This document shows positions 1 through 9,198 of a stretch of DNA of 45,495 nucleotides, piece after piece. The DNA is from a virus, in IMG/VR virus record IMGVR_UViG_3300029826_000007, positions 1-45,495 of that record. One strand, written 5' to 3'. The stretch's first letter is position 1; each line of letters opens with the position of its first letter. The position numbers were made by a program, and so were the translations under genes. The notes beneath the pieces are model-generated. The model worked only from the letters and a program-made list of their open reading frames with translations. It was not told the origin of the DNA and made no database searches.

Positions 1-824
1 AGTTGACCTACCAAATCTGCTATGTCTGCAAGGGATTGTCCTATATTCATACTACCCTCTCTAACACCATAAATAAGTTGAGAGTCCGTATCTTCATACC
101 AATCAGTAAATGTGGCTCCTATATAGGGGTCATCATATAGTATCTGTATCTTATTATAAATATCTTTTCTTGATCTATTTAGTATAAGACCGTTGGTATT
201 AACCAACATTCTCCTAAGAATAATCCAATCAGGTTGGGCAGTATCATCAGGCTCAACAAATAAATATGGAATTCGTTTATCCCAGATCGCAAAATGTAAT
301 GGTCTAGGAACCAAATCACTACTTCCATATTTCAATACTTCATCAATAGCATCACCTAACTTAGCCTCACCAGTAAAATCTAATGGAGTAATATCAATTA
401 AAGTAGGAGTTATCCCAAAGTCCTCATGTTGCCACTCGGTACTTAGATTAACTGTATCAATTATTACATCTGATGATGTAGTAGGTGTGGTAACTGGGTA
501 TATTAATCCATGGGTAAGGTCCCAGGCATGAGCATAATATCCCTCAACCTCAACGGATACACCAGTGTCATCCATGTTAACACTAGCAATTCTTCCCTCA
601 TACACACGTCTGCCATATGTGTCAAATAGTACCAAATGTTTTCCTATATATTCACGATACCACTTAACAGTAGTACTATAATTAGTAGCCAAAGAAAATG
701 AACAGGCACCAAACCCACCTGGAAGAAGCGTTGAGAATGATAAACCATTTATATCCTCAGTAACGTAAAGAAAATCTGAAGATAACTCATTATAACTGTT
801 CCATACTGTTAGTGAAAATCTCAT
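1..824 (-). CDS. tail/baseplate protein, C-terminus beyond window (partial)
   Basis: Open minus-strand frame that I translated from the ATG at 824-822 to the window edge, about 274 codons without a stop. It starts four bases after the stop of the distal tail gene upstream. The protein begins MRFSLTVWNSYNELSS and is a beta-rich chain without signal peptide or membrane segment. Its place right after tape measure and Dit-like genes is where siphophages keep the Tal or baseplate-hub protein that joins the tail tip and contacts the host. The N-terminal part resembles hub-type domains only in general character, so the role rests mainly on gene order. The C-terminal part, where a host-binding or peptidoglycan-cutting domain might sit, is not in view. 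Confidence 0.7.
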   Translation of the reverse strand, partial: MRFSLTVWNSYNELSSDFLYVTEDINGLSFSTLLPGGFGACSFSLATNYSTTVKWYREYIGKHLVLFDTYGRRVYEGRIASVNMDDTGVSVEVEGYYAHAWDLTHGLIYPVTTPTTSSDVIIDTVNLSTEWQHEDFGITPTLIDITPLDFTGEAKLGDAIDEVLKYGSSDLVPRPLHFAIWDKRIPYLFVEPDDTAQPDWIILRRMLVNTNGLILNRSRKDIYNKIQILYDDPYIGATFTDWYEDTDSQLIYGVREGSMNIGQSLADIADLVGQ

Positions 825-828
825 AATA

Positions 829-2334
829 TTAAGCCCATGTTGGAGTTATCAGCACCTTAGGCTGATGATCAAAAGCAATTCTTATTTCTCTGGTTATTTC
901 CGCATTGTTAGTCACGCTCTCCCACAAAAAATGTAACGATGACTCTACTGTTGGGTCTAAGTTTAATCTAGGCATAACACCAAAAGCCATACCTGCTTGC
1001 TCACCCTGAAAATCCAAAATAGTTGTATACTCCTTAATTCTACTCCAACTGTCAATAAGGGCATCACCAGATGGTAGCCCGGGGTCTAGCACATTCAACA
1101 TACGATAACCACCGTCTTGTGGCATTAAATATATGTAGTCTAAATTTATAGTAGGATTAGTTACAACACCTGAATCTTTTTGACCAACAAAATCAAAGTC
1201 AAGGCTAGTATAATCCAGAGAGTTATCATCATTCCAAGGTGGTAGATTTATTGTCCCTAAGTCAAGTAATTCAGAGGTTGAGTTTAGTGGTCGTACCCAC
1301 TCACTCACATATAGTGTTGTATAATCTGAGGCACCTGTAGCAAAATATCGAACCTGTACCTGGTATTTAATATCTGTTGACCAGTGTGTTCCAGAAAAGA
1401 CTTTTGCTATTACACGATAAGGACCTTTCGTATTTTCTACCTCCGTCTTTGACATAACCCAACTTGCATAACGCTCTCTGGTAGTCACATCAATTAAGAT
1501 CGGTGTGTATGTACCACCAGAAGCAGCAGAATTAGATGTGGGGGTGCCATTCATAACAACATTAGCATCATCATCTTCAAAGACTCTTCTAAAATTTTGA
1601 TTACCTTTTTTTATTCCTACATAAAACTTACCAGCATTATCCGATAAAGCATCGGCTATCTGTATAGTTAAACCAGTCGTGGCAGGATACTCACCTTTGA
1701 CACTTGCCTGGGGAATTATTACGTAATTAGGAAGCGTAGCCCTGCTTGGGTTATTATATAAATATGGTTGATAGGAGCCATTAACTAAATCCTCTGGGTT
1801 AAACATCTCTACTGCCCAGGCTCCACCTTTAAACGAATAAGCAGACCCGAATGGTTCAACAATCAGTGACAATTCAACGTCATATAAAACGTGATTACCG
1901 GAAGAATCTCTCTGATGAGTCTGTTCCACTGACATTAGCTTAGTTGACCAATTTAATGAGCCATCTAATACTTTGTAATAAAGTGCATTAGCAGTATCTA
2001 ATTGCAACTTTACCTGGACCAACTCCTCTCTATTAAGATCAGTAGAAATAACATTGGATAGGTACAACATTTTTTCTATAGCCTGTAATGCTACAGAAAT
2101 ATTATATTTTGTTGTAGCATGGATGTTAAATGTAATTTTTAATTCTCTGTTTTGTAGGCTACTGGCTACTAAAGAAGACCCATGTGCAAATGGTGAATCA
2201 CCACTCCATATCTGTGTTCGTTTTGGTATTGATATATCAACACCATCATCCACCAATTCATAGGTAGTACCCAAAAAATCAAGTGTTGTAGTGGTTGACC
2301 CATCCCAACTCTGTAATTGTACAACATAAGCCAT
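829..2334 (-). CDS. distal tail protein (Dit-like)
   Basis: 501 residues, starting with an ATG that overlaps the TAA of the tape measure gene (TAATG). That arrangement is typical of translationally coupled tail genes. The N-terminal ~150 residues (VQLQSWDGSTTTTLDFLG, then an LKITFNIHA strand region) look like the ring-forming domain of siphophage distal tail proteins, and the rest is a long beta-rich region. In the family, Dit hexamers cap the tail tube and attach the hub and receptor-binding parts. 501 residues is long for a minimal Dit of about 250 residues, so an extra carbohydrate-binding-like module is likely in the C-terminal half. The call is based on order (tape measure, Dit, hub) plus the N-terminal pattern. 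Confidence 0.72.
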   Translation of the reverse strand: MAYVVQLQSWDGSTTTTLDFLGTTYELVDDGVDISIPKRTQIWSGDSPFAHGSSLVASSLQNRELKITFNIHATTKYNISVALQAIEKMLYLSNVISTDLNREELVQVKLQLDTANALYYKVLDGSLNWSTKLMSVEQTHQRDSSGNHVLYDVELSLIVEPFGSAYSFKGGAWAVEMFNPEDLVNGSYQPYLYNNPSRATLPNYVIIPQASVKGEYPATTGLTIQIADALSDNAGKFYVGIKKGNQNFRRVFEDDDANVVMNGTPTSNSAASGGTYTPILIDVTTRERYASWVMSKTEVENTKGPYRVIAKVFSGTHWSTDIKYQVQVRYFATGASDYTTLYVSEWVRPLNSTSELLDLGTINLPPWNDDNSLDYTSLDFDFVGQKDSGVVTNPTINLDYIYLMPQDGGYRMLNVLDPGLPSGDALIDSWSRIKEYTTILDFQGEQAGMAFGVMPRLNLDPTVESSLHFLWESVTNNAEITREIRIAFDHQPKVLITPTWA

Positions 2335-5300
2335 TATACGCCTCCTCCATAACCAAAGTTAGAATTTGCTCTGGTCCGTCTCTCAATTGCTCTGATAACT
2401 GCATCTGTTATCCTCTGTAAATCTTTATCATCCCTAACAACAGGGTTATTAATTTCTATATGATATGTATCTCCTTGCTTAGGTGGAGTAGCATACGGAA
2501 TATCCCTTGAAGCATTCACAGCCATACCACTAAAGTCAGGCATTGCTGCTGTAACCAATGACTTCGCTGAATACTCTACCATAGGCAACTCATCAGTGAT
2601 ACCAAGTGCCAAGCCTTTAGACAAGTTAGACCCGATCTCCATGAATACCCGGGATGGTGACTGTACCTTCCACAATCTATTAGCTGTCTCAGTAGCTTTA
2701 GTTGTTACAGAACTGATTGCATTTTTTACTGCCCCAGCAGCAGACTTGATACCATCTATTAAACCCTGAACCAAGTTTCTCCCTATATCAAAGAATTTAC
2801 CAGCAATCCTCTCAACCTCAGATTTAATGTTATTGAATATACCAACTACTTCAGTCTTTACCTCATTGAATTTTTCAATAGTCTTATTCTTAAATTCAAT
2901 CCATTTCTGGATTACTTCTGTTTTCAATGCGGTAACTTTTGTTATAACGGTCTGCTTCAACTCTCCCCATAAAGCAACTACTGCATTCTTTAAAGTCGTG
3001 ACCCAGAAAACAACGGTTGTTTTAAGAGAGGTAAACCAAGAAACTACGTCTGTCCATAAGCCTGTTACTTTTTCTACAACGCTATTCCATAAATCTACAA
3101 ACCACTGAACAACTGTGGCAACCAGATTGGCTACCCATTCTGTAACACTATTCCATAGGTTAACGAACCATTGAATAATTGCATTAATCATATCTGGAAT
3201 CACAGAATTGCCAACTAAATCGTCAGACAAACCGACAAAAAAGTTTATTACTGCTCTAACAAATCCAACAATTCCTTGTATAATGTTACCAAAGAACCAG
3301 TTCCATAAAAATATTGCGGTACCTATCATGCTCTGTATATACTGGACAACCCCTTTAGCCATACTACTAAAGCCCTGCTTTACTAAGTCAATATTACCAG
3401 TTAATAGTCCTCTTATAACGTTGACAAAGCCAACAACAAAGTTTATTACACCAGCAATCTGTAGGGCTATTGCATGAATAAGGATAGCCACATTAGCAAT
3501 TGCTTTACCAATCATTTCTATCAAACCAGATAAGACACCAACCACTAACCCTAATACAACTACAGCGACACTAGCTAGCAGTTTCAAAGCTTGCTGACCT
3601 TCTGGTGATTTAAAGGTTTCTGATAGTACTTCCCACGCTTTCTTTAATTGCCTAAAGGCTCTCTCCATACTCTTAACAAAATTCTGAATAGCTGGACCAA
3701 GAGCAGTTTTGATAGCATTAATTATTCTTTGAATTGCCTCTGGCATTTCTATTTTTATTGAAATAGGCTGACTAAGTGTTCCCTTCAATGAATTCCAGCC
3801 ATCAATTAATTTCATAACGAATACATACACGTCATAGATTCCCTGGCTACCACCAAAATCTTCCAGAGTTTTTAGATTGCCTGTTTTTAATCCATCTATA
3901 AAGGTCTTAATATTCTGTATTGTTAGACCCCATTTTTCAAACTTCTCTTTTACTTCTGCTGCTTTTTGTCCGATATCAAAAAGAGTATTATAAATAGCAA
4001 ATAGACCCTGGTCACCACCAAAAGCATCCAGAGTTAATTTATCTTTTTCATTAATGAACCCATCGGAGAATCCTTGTAGGGCACGTTTACCTTTATTAAT
4101 TCTATCCTGAATAAGGTCCATTTTGGCAACCATATCCTCTGCTGCTTTCTTTAGATCATCCATAGAGCTTGTATCTATACCACCGAAGTCTGGTAGGTTA
4201 TCTCCTAGAGTACCCATTGCTCGAGTTAATGCCTCTAATGCAGCAGAGATACGTGCCAATATGTCGTCTTGGTCTGCCATAGCATCTACTAAAGCTTTTT
4301 GCAAGTCTAGTTGTTCATCTACGGCGTCCTTCTGACCATTAACAGCTTCCTCTTCTTGAGCAATACTACGCAAGTTTTTATCCTGCTCTTGTCTTGCTTT
4401 TCTAATAGCGTCAACCTTTTCTTCAACTGTCATATTAGAAGCTGCTATAGCTGCTACTTCATCTTGGTAAGCTTTAACAGTGTTCGCCCGATCTTTCTCA
4501 AGATTGTTCAACTCCTCAACCAAAGCATTATGTTGTAGTTGTAAGCGAATAACCTCCCTTATTTCTTCTTTCATGTTTCCTAGATTTTTAACAACGTCAT
4601 CTAGTAAACTGTTATCAATAACACCTGTAGAATTAAATGCCTTTGTAAGTTTAGCGAAAGCAACACGTGCTTCAGCTACTTTTTCTAGTGCTGCTGGCAT
4701 AGCATCATTAGATATACCACGTGTTAATTCACGTTCTATCATTCTACCAACCTCAGCTAATGCTGAGAAGTCTGCTTGTTTAAAACCGTTTAAGTATGTC
4801 TGTAGTAAAGCAGAGCCCCACTTGTCAATACTAGACAGCGGACCTTGTTCTGGTGGAGAATGCGCTTCGAAGAAACTAGCGATCAGGTTAGCAATCCAAG
4901 ATATAATATCTAATACAATCTTGGCACCAGCAGCCAAACCATTAGCGTAGGTATTCATCAAATTCTGACCCCAGGCACTTGCTTTTTCAGCAAGGCTGGT
5001 AAACATGCCAGCTACATCAACACCCATCTTTTGCAATACTTTTAATACAACAAAGATACCAGCGATTATAAGACCAGGGACACTCAAAAAGAATTGTGCA
5101 ACTTTGGTAAGTGACACAAAGGCGTTAATAACTAATGGAAACACTTTCATTATTTGACCAAACCCCATTACTAACAAAGTAATAGCATGGAATATCTGAC
5201 CAAAGAACATAAGTAGTGGACCAGCTACAAGACCAAGTAAGGTAAACAGTACTATCTGTTGCTGTACTTTAGGTGATAAGGCTTTAAATTTAGCTGTTAA

Positions 5301-6968
5301 CGTCTGTAAGAATGGTATAAATGTCATCGCTAAATCATTTACGACTGGTAGAACAACGTCACCAATAGTCATACCAACATCATTAACATTATTTTTCAAT
5401 ATCTGCATCGAAGCTTTAGTTGACTCTGTAGCCCGATTGTACTCTTGCATAACAGAGTTAAACTTTTCCCATTGCACTCTAGCAGTCTGTAGATTTTGAG
5501 CAAAAAACTCTGAGTTTTCTGATAAAGCCTGGAAGCCACGGGCACCACGTTTGGAAGCTAATTCTATGAAAGCACCAAGTACTTCGACTGCATTGCCGTA
5601 GTCGCTTGCTCCTTCTATCAAATCTTCCATGACCCCGGCAGCGTCTGTATTTAAAGCATTAATAGTTTTTTGTAATGTAGAATATTTCTCGTTTGACTTC
5701 ATTAATTCGTGGAGAACATCAACATTTGAAGCCATATACAAGCCAACATTACGCAATGCTGTACCGGATTCCTCTGCAGAGAAACCCATAGCAATCAAAC
5801 TAGCAGAAAATGCTGCTGCATCTGCAGCGGATATATTTAGAACATTAGCTACTTGTGCCCAATTCATTAGAGACTTCATGATATCTTCAGTTGTGGCTGC
5901 TGTTGTGTTCTCTAATTGGTTAATAACATTAGCCAATTTCCATACATCTTCTCTTGAAGCACTCATGGACCACCCAAAGGCGTTGGCAATCTTACCCATA
6001 TCCCGGGCAACATCTTCAGCAGACATGTCAGCAGTAACGGACAGAATACCAAACATCTCAGTTAAATCTGTTAATGCTGTTACGTCACTGACACCCATCT
6101 GACCTAGAATAGCAGCAATACCAGCTAACTCAGTATGTGCTACTGGCATAATTGTGGCTAACTCACGGATATTGGCTGTCAATTCTTTTAATTGACCAGC
6201 ACTAAGTCCAGCAGTCTTTCTAACACGTACCATGGTAGCTTCGAAATCAACGGCTGTCCCCATAACTTTAGAAAGGAATCCAGCTACTGGTATAGTTACA
6301 AAGAAGAAAAGACTACGACCAACATTGGTAATAGCTTGACCAGCTAATCTGAAACCATCAGCTATATCCATCATTGTACGTCTAAAGGAGGCAACAGCAG
6401 AAGAAGTTTTCATTAAGAAACCTTGGAGGTTTGACACAGCACTTCTTGTGGATGTTAGTATGTTTTTCCCAAAGTTTAGGGCTGCCGTACCCATAGACAT
6501 AAATATAGATTTTATTTTTTGACCAGCACTAGACATAAATGATTGAAAGGCTGCCCAAGAACTTCTTGCTCTATTGGTACTTTTAGTTATATTTTCAATA
6601 ACGGCAGGTACGTTATTTATTCCACTGGGGTCAAAGTTTATAACAGGTGGAGTAGGGGGTGGTGTGCCACCCCCACCACCACTAGCCCCCGTTGTGGCTA
6701 ATTGATCTCTACGGGCTAATTCGTTTGAATTTGCTTTAACAATTGCTTGAGAGTATTTATCTACAGCTTCTGTGGCAGCCTCATACCCAGCCTTGGCTTT
6801 CTTGGAGGCACGTTTTGAGGTCTCCCCCATATTTTCTGACACTTCTACAAATTTGTTGATAGCAGCAGTGAGCCTATCCATACTCTTTCCGAGTTTCTGA
6901 ATGGCTGCAACTGCATTACTAACATCTCCCTCAATTTTAAACGCTGCGTTAAAGGTGCCACCTGCCAT
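2334..6968 (-). CDS. tail tape measure protein
   Basis: 1,544 residues, the longest gene in the window. The N-terminus is charged and helical. A region at about 230-420 (VRKTAGLSAGQLKELTANI, AAILGQMGVSDVTALTDL) matches the conserved core of TP901-type tape measure proteins. Then come hydrophobic stretches around 555-640 and 1150-1230, a coiled coil at about 770-900, and Trp/Val-rich amphipathic repeats at about 1270-1400 (for example VVQWFVDLWNSV). In the family the protein lies inside the tail tube, sets tail length and helps DNA cross the envelope; at roughly 1.5 Angstrom per residue it implies a tail of the order of 200 nm. It directly follows the frameshifted chaperone gene, as in lambda-like tail operons. 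Confidence 0.95.
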   Translation of the reverse strand: MAGGTFNAAFKIEGDVSNAVAAIQKLGKSMDRLTAAINKFVEVSENMGETSKRASKKAKAGYEAATEAVDKYSQAIVKANSNELARRDQLATTGASGGGGGTPPPTPPVINFDPSGINNVPAVIENITKSTNRARSSWAAFQSFMSSAGQKIKSIFMSMGTAALNFGKNILTSTRSAVSNLQGFLMKTSSAVASFRRTMMDIADGFRLAGQAITNVGRSLFFFVTIPVAGFLSKVMGTAVDFEATMVRVRKTAGLSAGQLKELTANIRELATIMPVAHTELAGIAAILGQMGVSDVTALTDLTEMFGILSVTADMSAEDVARDMGKIANAFGWSMSASREDVWKLANVINQLENTTAATTEDIMKSLMNWAQVANVLNISAADAAAFSASLIAMGFSAEESGTALRNVGLYMASNVDVLHELMKSNEKYSTLQKTINALNTDAAGVMEDLIEGASDYGNAVEVLGAFIELASKRGARGFQALSENSEFFAQNLQTARVQWEKFNSVMQEYNRATESTKASMQILKNNVNDVGMTIGDVVLPVVNDLAMTFIPFLQTLTAKFKALSPKVQQQIVLFTLLGLVAGPLLMFFGQIFHAITLLVMGFGQIMKVFPLVINAFVSLTKVAQFFLSVPGLIIAGIFVVLKVLQKMGVDVAGMFTSLAEKASAWGQNLMNTYANGLAAGAKIVLDIISWIANLIASFFEAHSPPEQGPLSSIDKWGSALLQTYLNGFKQADFSALAEVGRMIERELTRGISNDAMPAALEKVAEARVAFAKLTKAFNSTGVIDNSLLDDVVKNLGNMKEEIREVIRLQLQHNALVEELNNLEKDRANTVKAYQDEVAAIAASNMTVEEKVDAIRKARQEQDKNLRSIAQEEEAVNGQKDAVDEQLDLQKALVDAMADQDDILARISAALEALTRAMGTLGDNLPDFGGIDTSSMDDLKKAAEDMVAKMDLIQDRINKGKRALQGFSDGFINEKDKLTLDAFGGDQGLFAIYNTLFDIGQKAAEVKEKFEKWGLTIQNIKTFIDGLKTGNLKTLEDFGGSQGIYDVYVFVMKLIDGWNSLKGTLSQPISIKIEMPEAIQRIINAIKTALGPAIQNFVKSMERAFRQLKKAWEVLSETFKSPEGQQALKLLASVAVVVLGLVVGVLSGLIEMIGKAIANVAILIHAIALQIAGVINFVVGFVNVIRGLLTGNIDLVKQGFSSMAKGVVQYIQSMIGTAIFLWNWFFGNIIQGIVGFVRAVINFFVGLSDDLVGNSVIPDMINAIIQWFVNLWNSVTEWVANLVATVVQWFVDLWNSVVEKVTGLWTDVVSWFTSLKTTVVFWVTTLKNAVVALWGELKQTVITKVTALKTEVIQKWIEFKNKTIEKFNEVKTEVVGIFNNIKSEVERIAGKFFDIGRNLVQGLIDGIKSAAGAVKNAISSVTTKATETANRLWKVQSPSRVFMEIGSNLSKGLALGITDELPMVEYSAKSLVTAAMPDFSGMAVNASRDIPYATPPKQGDTYHIEINNPVVRDDKDLQRITDAVIRAIERRTRANSNFGYGGGV

Positions 6969-6970
6969 AT

Positions 6971-7390
6971 TTACTCCTTAACTACTTTAGTGTTTTCGAA
7001 CATGAGGTCTTTAAACATCGCCTCAGTCTCCCCTTCTCCCAGGATGATGGCACTTTCTCCGTCCTTCAAATTCAAACTCTTTGCTTTACTAGCAAGTTTC
7101 TTTTTTTGTTTCCAAGGTAAAGCTGACTCAAGTGATCTTGACAGCTTTCTAACATAATTCTGTAAACCTTTACTGGATTTCTTATCCATCGGTGTTCTGG
7201 CTACAGGAGCGATGCTCATTAACATTTGGTAAAATTCTATCTTATCCTCTCGGATATAACGCCATGTCTGGAAAAGCCAACCCACCCCAAACATCTCTAC
7301 TTGATCTAAGATTACTTCGTCTGTCCATCCGTAGGCTGCTCGGATGTCGTGGATGATTCGTCCGAATCTTGTGTAGAGTTGGCTGGAGAG
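6971..7390 (-). CDS. tail assembly chaperone, -1 frameshift extension (gpT-like part)
   Basis: This frame has an internal ATG at 7294 but no good ribosome binding site there, and it stays open upstream to the slippery site at 7390-7396, where it lies in the -1 frame of the preceding gene. From 7390 it reads LSSQLYTRFGRIIHDIRAAYG, then TDEVILDQVEMFGVGWLFQTW, giving 139 residues joined to the first ORF; the fusion would be about 254 residues. In lambda and most siphophages the equivalent gpGT fusion binds the tape measure protein while the tube assembles. The stop is two bases before the tape measure ATG, as expected. I see the frame relation and heptamer directly; use of the frameshift is inferred from the family. 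Confidence 0.85.
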   Translation of the reverse strand, partial: LSSQLYTRFGRIIHDIRAAYGWTDEVILDQVEMFGVGWLFQTWRYIREDKIEFYQMLMSIAPVARTPMDKKSSKGLQNYVRKLSRSLESALPWKQKKKLASKAKSLNLKDGESAIILGEGETEAMFKDLMFENTKVVKE

Positions 7391-7734
7391 AAAAAACGAT
7401 TGATTAACCGTCTTATCCCAGGCTGTTCCTCATACAAAGCGAACGCTGTATCTACTAAAATTCCAACATCAAAATATACTTCGGCGTCTTCTTTAGGACA
7501 CCCGGTCAGTGATTGGAACAGATCAATAATAGCATCTGTATCTAAATTATCCAGAATTTTCTGAATGATAACCATACCACCGTTGTCTTCAGCATCATCA
7601 GAACTGATTCCACTCATGGCTTTGGCACCATATTTAGACAACCATCTTGTTAATTCCAATACCTGGGCAGCGTGTGCTCGACCAGTTTTAATAATTGCAT
7701 ATTCTTTATCTCCGACTTTCACAGTTGTTTCCAT
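7312..7734 (-). CDS. tail assembly chaperone (gpG-like)
   Basis: 140 residues from the ATG at 7734, which is preceded by AAGGAG at a good distance. A longer frame starting at 7767 would run into the terminator stem, so I prefer 7734. It reads METTVKVGDKEYAIIKTGRA and is mostly helical with a charged, Ser/Thr/Asp-rich tail. Position (after tail tube, before tape measure) and size fit the gpG member of the tail assembly chaperone pair. The heptamer TTTTTTC in codons 113-115 allows some ribosomes to move into the -1 frame and make the longer form. It acts in the cytoplasm during tail assembly and would not be in the virion. Confidence 0.85.
   Translation of the reverse strand: METTVKVGDKEYAIIKTGRAHAAQVLELTRWLSKYGAKAMSGISSDDAEDNGGMVIIQKILDNLDTDAIIDLFQSLTGCPKEDAEVYFDVGILVDTAFALYEEQPGIRRLINRFFSPANSTQDSDESSTTSEQPTDGQTK
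7390..7396 (-). promoter_or_regulatory. programmed -1 frameshift slippery heptamer
   Basis: On the minus strand the chaperone gene reads ..CG T TTT TTC TCT.. so T TTT TTC fits the X XXY YYZ rule exactly in the zero frame. Slipping back one base enters the open frame that continues to 6971 with no stop. The zero frame itself ends 78 bases downstream, at 7312. A conserved -1 shift at this position is the hallmark of siphophage tail chaperone genes. Confidence 0.85.
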
Positions 7735-7747
7735 TCTCTTACTCTCC

Positions 7748-7798
7748 TTATAAAAATAAAACCCCAAAAACTCTACGCAATGGTAGAGTTAGGGGTTA
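7748..7798 (-). terminator. intrinsic terminator after tail tube gene
   Basis: Minus-strand hairpin with arms around 7783-7797 and 7760-7776 (AACCCCTAACTCTAC against GTAGAG..GGGGTT), a six-base loop, and a TTTTATTTTT tail. It lies between the major tail protein gene and the chaperone gene. It probably lowers expression of chaperone and tape measure relative to the tail tube protein, which is needed in many copies. Confidence 0.8.
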
Positions 7799-7828
7799 TG
7801 TATTACTTTATGGGGTTATTAAAAAAGA

Positions 7829-8242
7829 TTATCCGTTCTTTTCTAAAGCCCCGATACCCTCAAAATCAACATTCAAAGGTGCAAAGTCATCTGTGTTTGT
7901 GCTGTGTTCAACGTTCGTTAACAGGACTGTTCCCTCAAAATATTTCGTTGAGGCATTTCTGTCTGGATAAAACCTAAGCATTACCTGTGCCCCAGCAACA
8001 ACTGCATCAAAGATGTCGTCATTTGCATCGTCATAATAACCACTAAGACTTCCAGACCAATTCATCCATGTTCGGGCTTTAGTAACCCAAGCATCTGCTA
8101 ACGTTGCAACAAAGATTTTATGCTCTGCTACGTCAACACTCACACTAATGGAATACTCATTACGTTCAGTTAATGTATTCCAAACACTTCCACCATCGGT
8201 GGAAATATCGACCTTTGCGTTAATTCCAACTACCGCTGCCAT
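7829..8242 (-). CDS. major tail tube protein
   Basis: 137 residues, starting MAAVVGINAKVDISTDGG, with a run of short beta strands (VDVAEHKIF, WMNWSGSLSGYYDDAND, VMLRFYPDRNASTKYFEG). The pattern SGSLSGYYDDANDDIFDAV is typical of small siphophage tail tube subunits, which stack as hexamers around the tape measure. AGGAGG lies a few bases upstream. A late-motif copy sits about 100 bases upstream and an intrinsic terminator immediately follows, so this gene looks like its own strongly expressed unit. Confidence 0.88.
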   Translation of the reverse strand: MAAVVGINAKVDISTDGGSVWNTLTERNEYSISVSVDVAEHKIFVATLADAWVTKARTWMNWSGSLSGYYDDANDDIFDAVVAGAQVMLRFYPDRNASTKYFEGTVLLTNVEHSTNTDDFAPLNVDFEGIGALEKNG

Positions 8243-8338
8243 TGTATATTCCTCCTAAGTATCTCTCTATGTACACCTCCCGTTCTCACACTAATGGTGT
8301 TCGCCTGATTTACCATATTCACATTTTTCTCTCACATA

Positions 8339-8363
8339 CTTCAAACGCTTTAGACTATAAAAG
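8339..8363 (-). promoter_or_regulatory. late-type two-block motif, copy 1
   Basis: Minus strand: CTTTTA, ten bases, CGTTTGAAG. It lies in the 125-base gap upstream of the tail tube gene, right after the stop of the preceding gene. See the finding on the six-copy motif. Confidence 0.6.
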
Positions 8364-8369
8364 ACAAAA

Positions 8370-8744
8370 CTACTCACGTGTAAACGATATATAGTCTCCT
8401 ACTGCCTCACCTTTTTTCAAGTCTTTAAGCAATTCGTGTTTAGCCATGCTTTTAGGAATATAAATAACTCCAGTAAATGATCGATTACGAATCTTCCACG
8501 ATGGCTTTACTGAATTAATTGCCTGTTCCAACAGATAATCAACTTCTTTCTCGATCATTTCTTCCGGTTCAAACCGAACACTACGGAAAGCGTTTCTATA
8601 TCTCTTCCACACAGCACTTTTCCAGCCCTCAGCATAATCAGCGTCAAAGACAACATCTACCTCAGGTACTTCTTTCTTTACCTGGGCTGATTTTGCTTCT
8701 TCTTTCTTAGGCTGTTCTTCAACAACTTTTTTATCTTCTTCCAT
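8370..8744 (-). CDS. hypothetical virion-region protein with acidic/basic N-terminus
   Basis: 124 residues if started at the ATG at 8744; a GTG lies one codon earlier, and AAGGAGGAC stands just upstream of both. Residues 1-35 are almost all Lys, Glu, Val and Gln (low complexity, probably disordered). The remainder (WKSAVWKRYRNAFRSVRF, then YIPKSMAKHELLKDLKKGE) looks like a small folded domain. No family recognised. It sits between the tail terminator-like and tail tube genes and may be a minor structural or assembly protein. Confidence 0.7.
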   Translation of the reverse strand: MEEDKKVVEEQPKKEEAKSAQVKKEVPEVDVVFDADYAEGWKSAVWKRYRNAFRSVRFEPEEMIEKEVDYLLEQAINSVKPSWKIRNRSFTGVIYIPKSMAKHELLKDLKKGEAVGDYISFTRE

Positions 8745-8754
8745 CACGTCCTCC

Positions 8755-9189
8755 TTATTTGGCTAATGCCTCTACTTCAAAATAAACCCAGTAAAAAGGT
8801 ACATCATTAATATTTAATGGTTCTGGGTCCGGTATCCTGACGATCTCAACAAGTGGGCTTACCCCACCTAAGGTATGATCTTCATCCAGGAACGTTAGCA
8901 ATTTGTCAATGATAACTCTTAAAGTTTGTTCTATAGTTTCCTCATGGTATCTAATAAAGAATACTCCCTCAATCATATGGGTCCATATTGGTGACTTAAA
9001 AGGCTCTCTATTGCGCTTATTACTTCCACCATATTCAATCCACACACCATAATCTCTACTATTCGAAAACATATCTTCAATAACTTGATCTAAATAGCCA
9101 GCTTTACAGTTATTAGTATCCAACTCACTGAAGTAACTGATCAACCGTGCTACGACTGCACTCTCAATTGGGGTATATTCCACACTCAT
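8755..9189 (-). CDS. tail terminator / neck-type protein
   Basis: 144 residues beginning MSVEYTPIESAVVARLISYF. An N-terminal helix, a central strand pair (YGVWIEYGGSNKRNREPF) and a C-terminal strand (PFYWVYFEVEALAK) match the general layout of siphophage tail terminator or neck proteins that close the tail tube at the head end. Gene order also fits: connector, gp10-like protein, this gene, tail tube. The ribosome binding site is AAGGAG. The assignment is by order and secondary-structure impression, not by a clear motif. Confidence 0.6.
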   Translation of the reverse strand: MSVEYTPIESAVVARLISYFSELDTNNCKAGYLDQVIEDMFSNSRDYGVWIEYGGSNKRNREPFKSPIWTHMIEGVFFIRYHEETIEQTLRVIIDKLLTFLDEDHTLGGVSPLVEIVRIPDPEPLNINDVPFYWVYFEVEALAK

Positions 9190-9198
9190 AATAACTCC

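Noticed and set aside
193-531. Plus-strand 112-residue ORF at the left edge
   Set aside because: It is antisense to the partial tail gene 1-824, which has a continuous frame and proper spacing from the distal tail gene.
4480-6102. Plus-strand ORFs opposite the tape measure gene (4480-4950, 5629-6102)
   Set aside because: They lie antisense to a clearly coding gene, without a promoter or credible start context.
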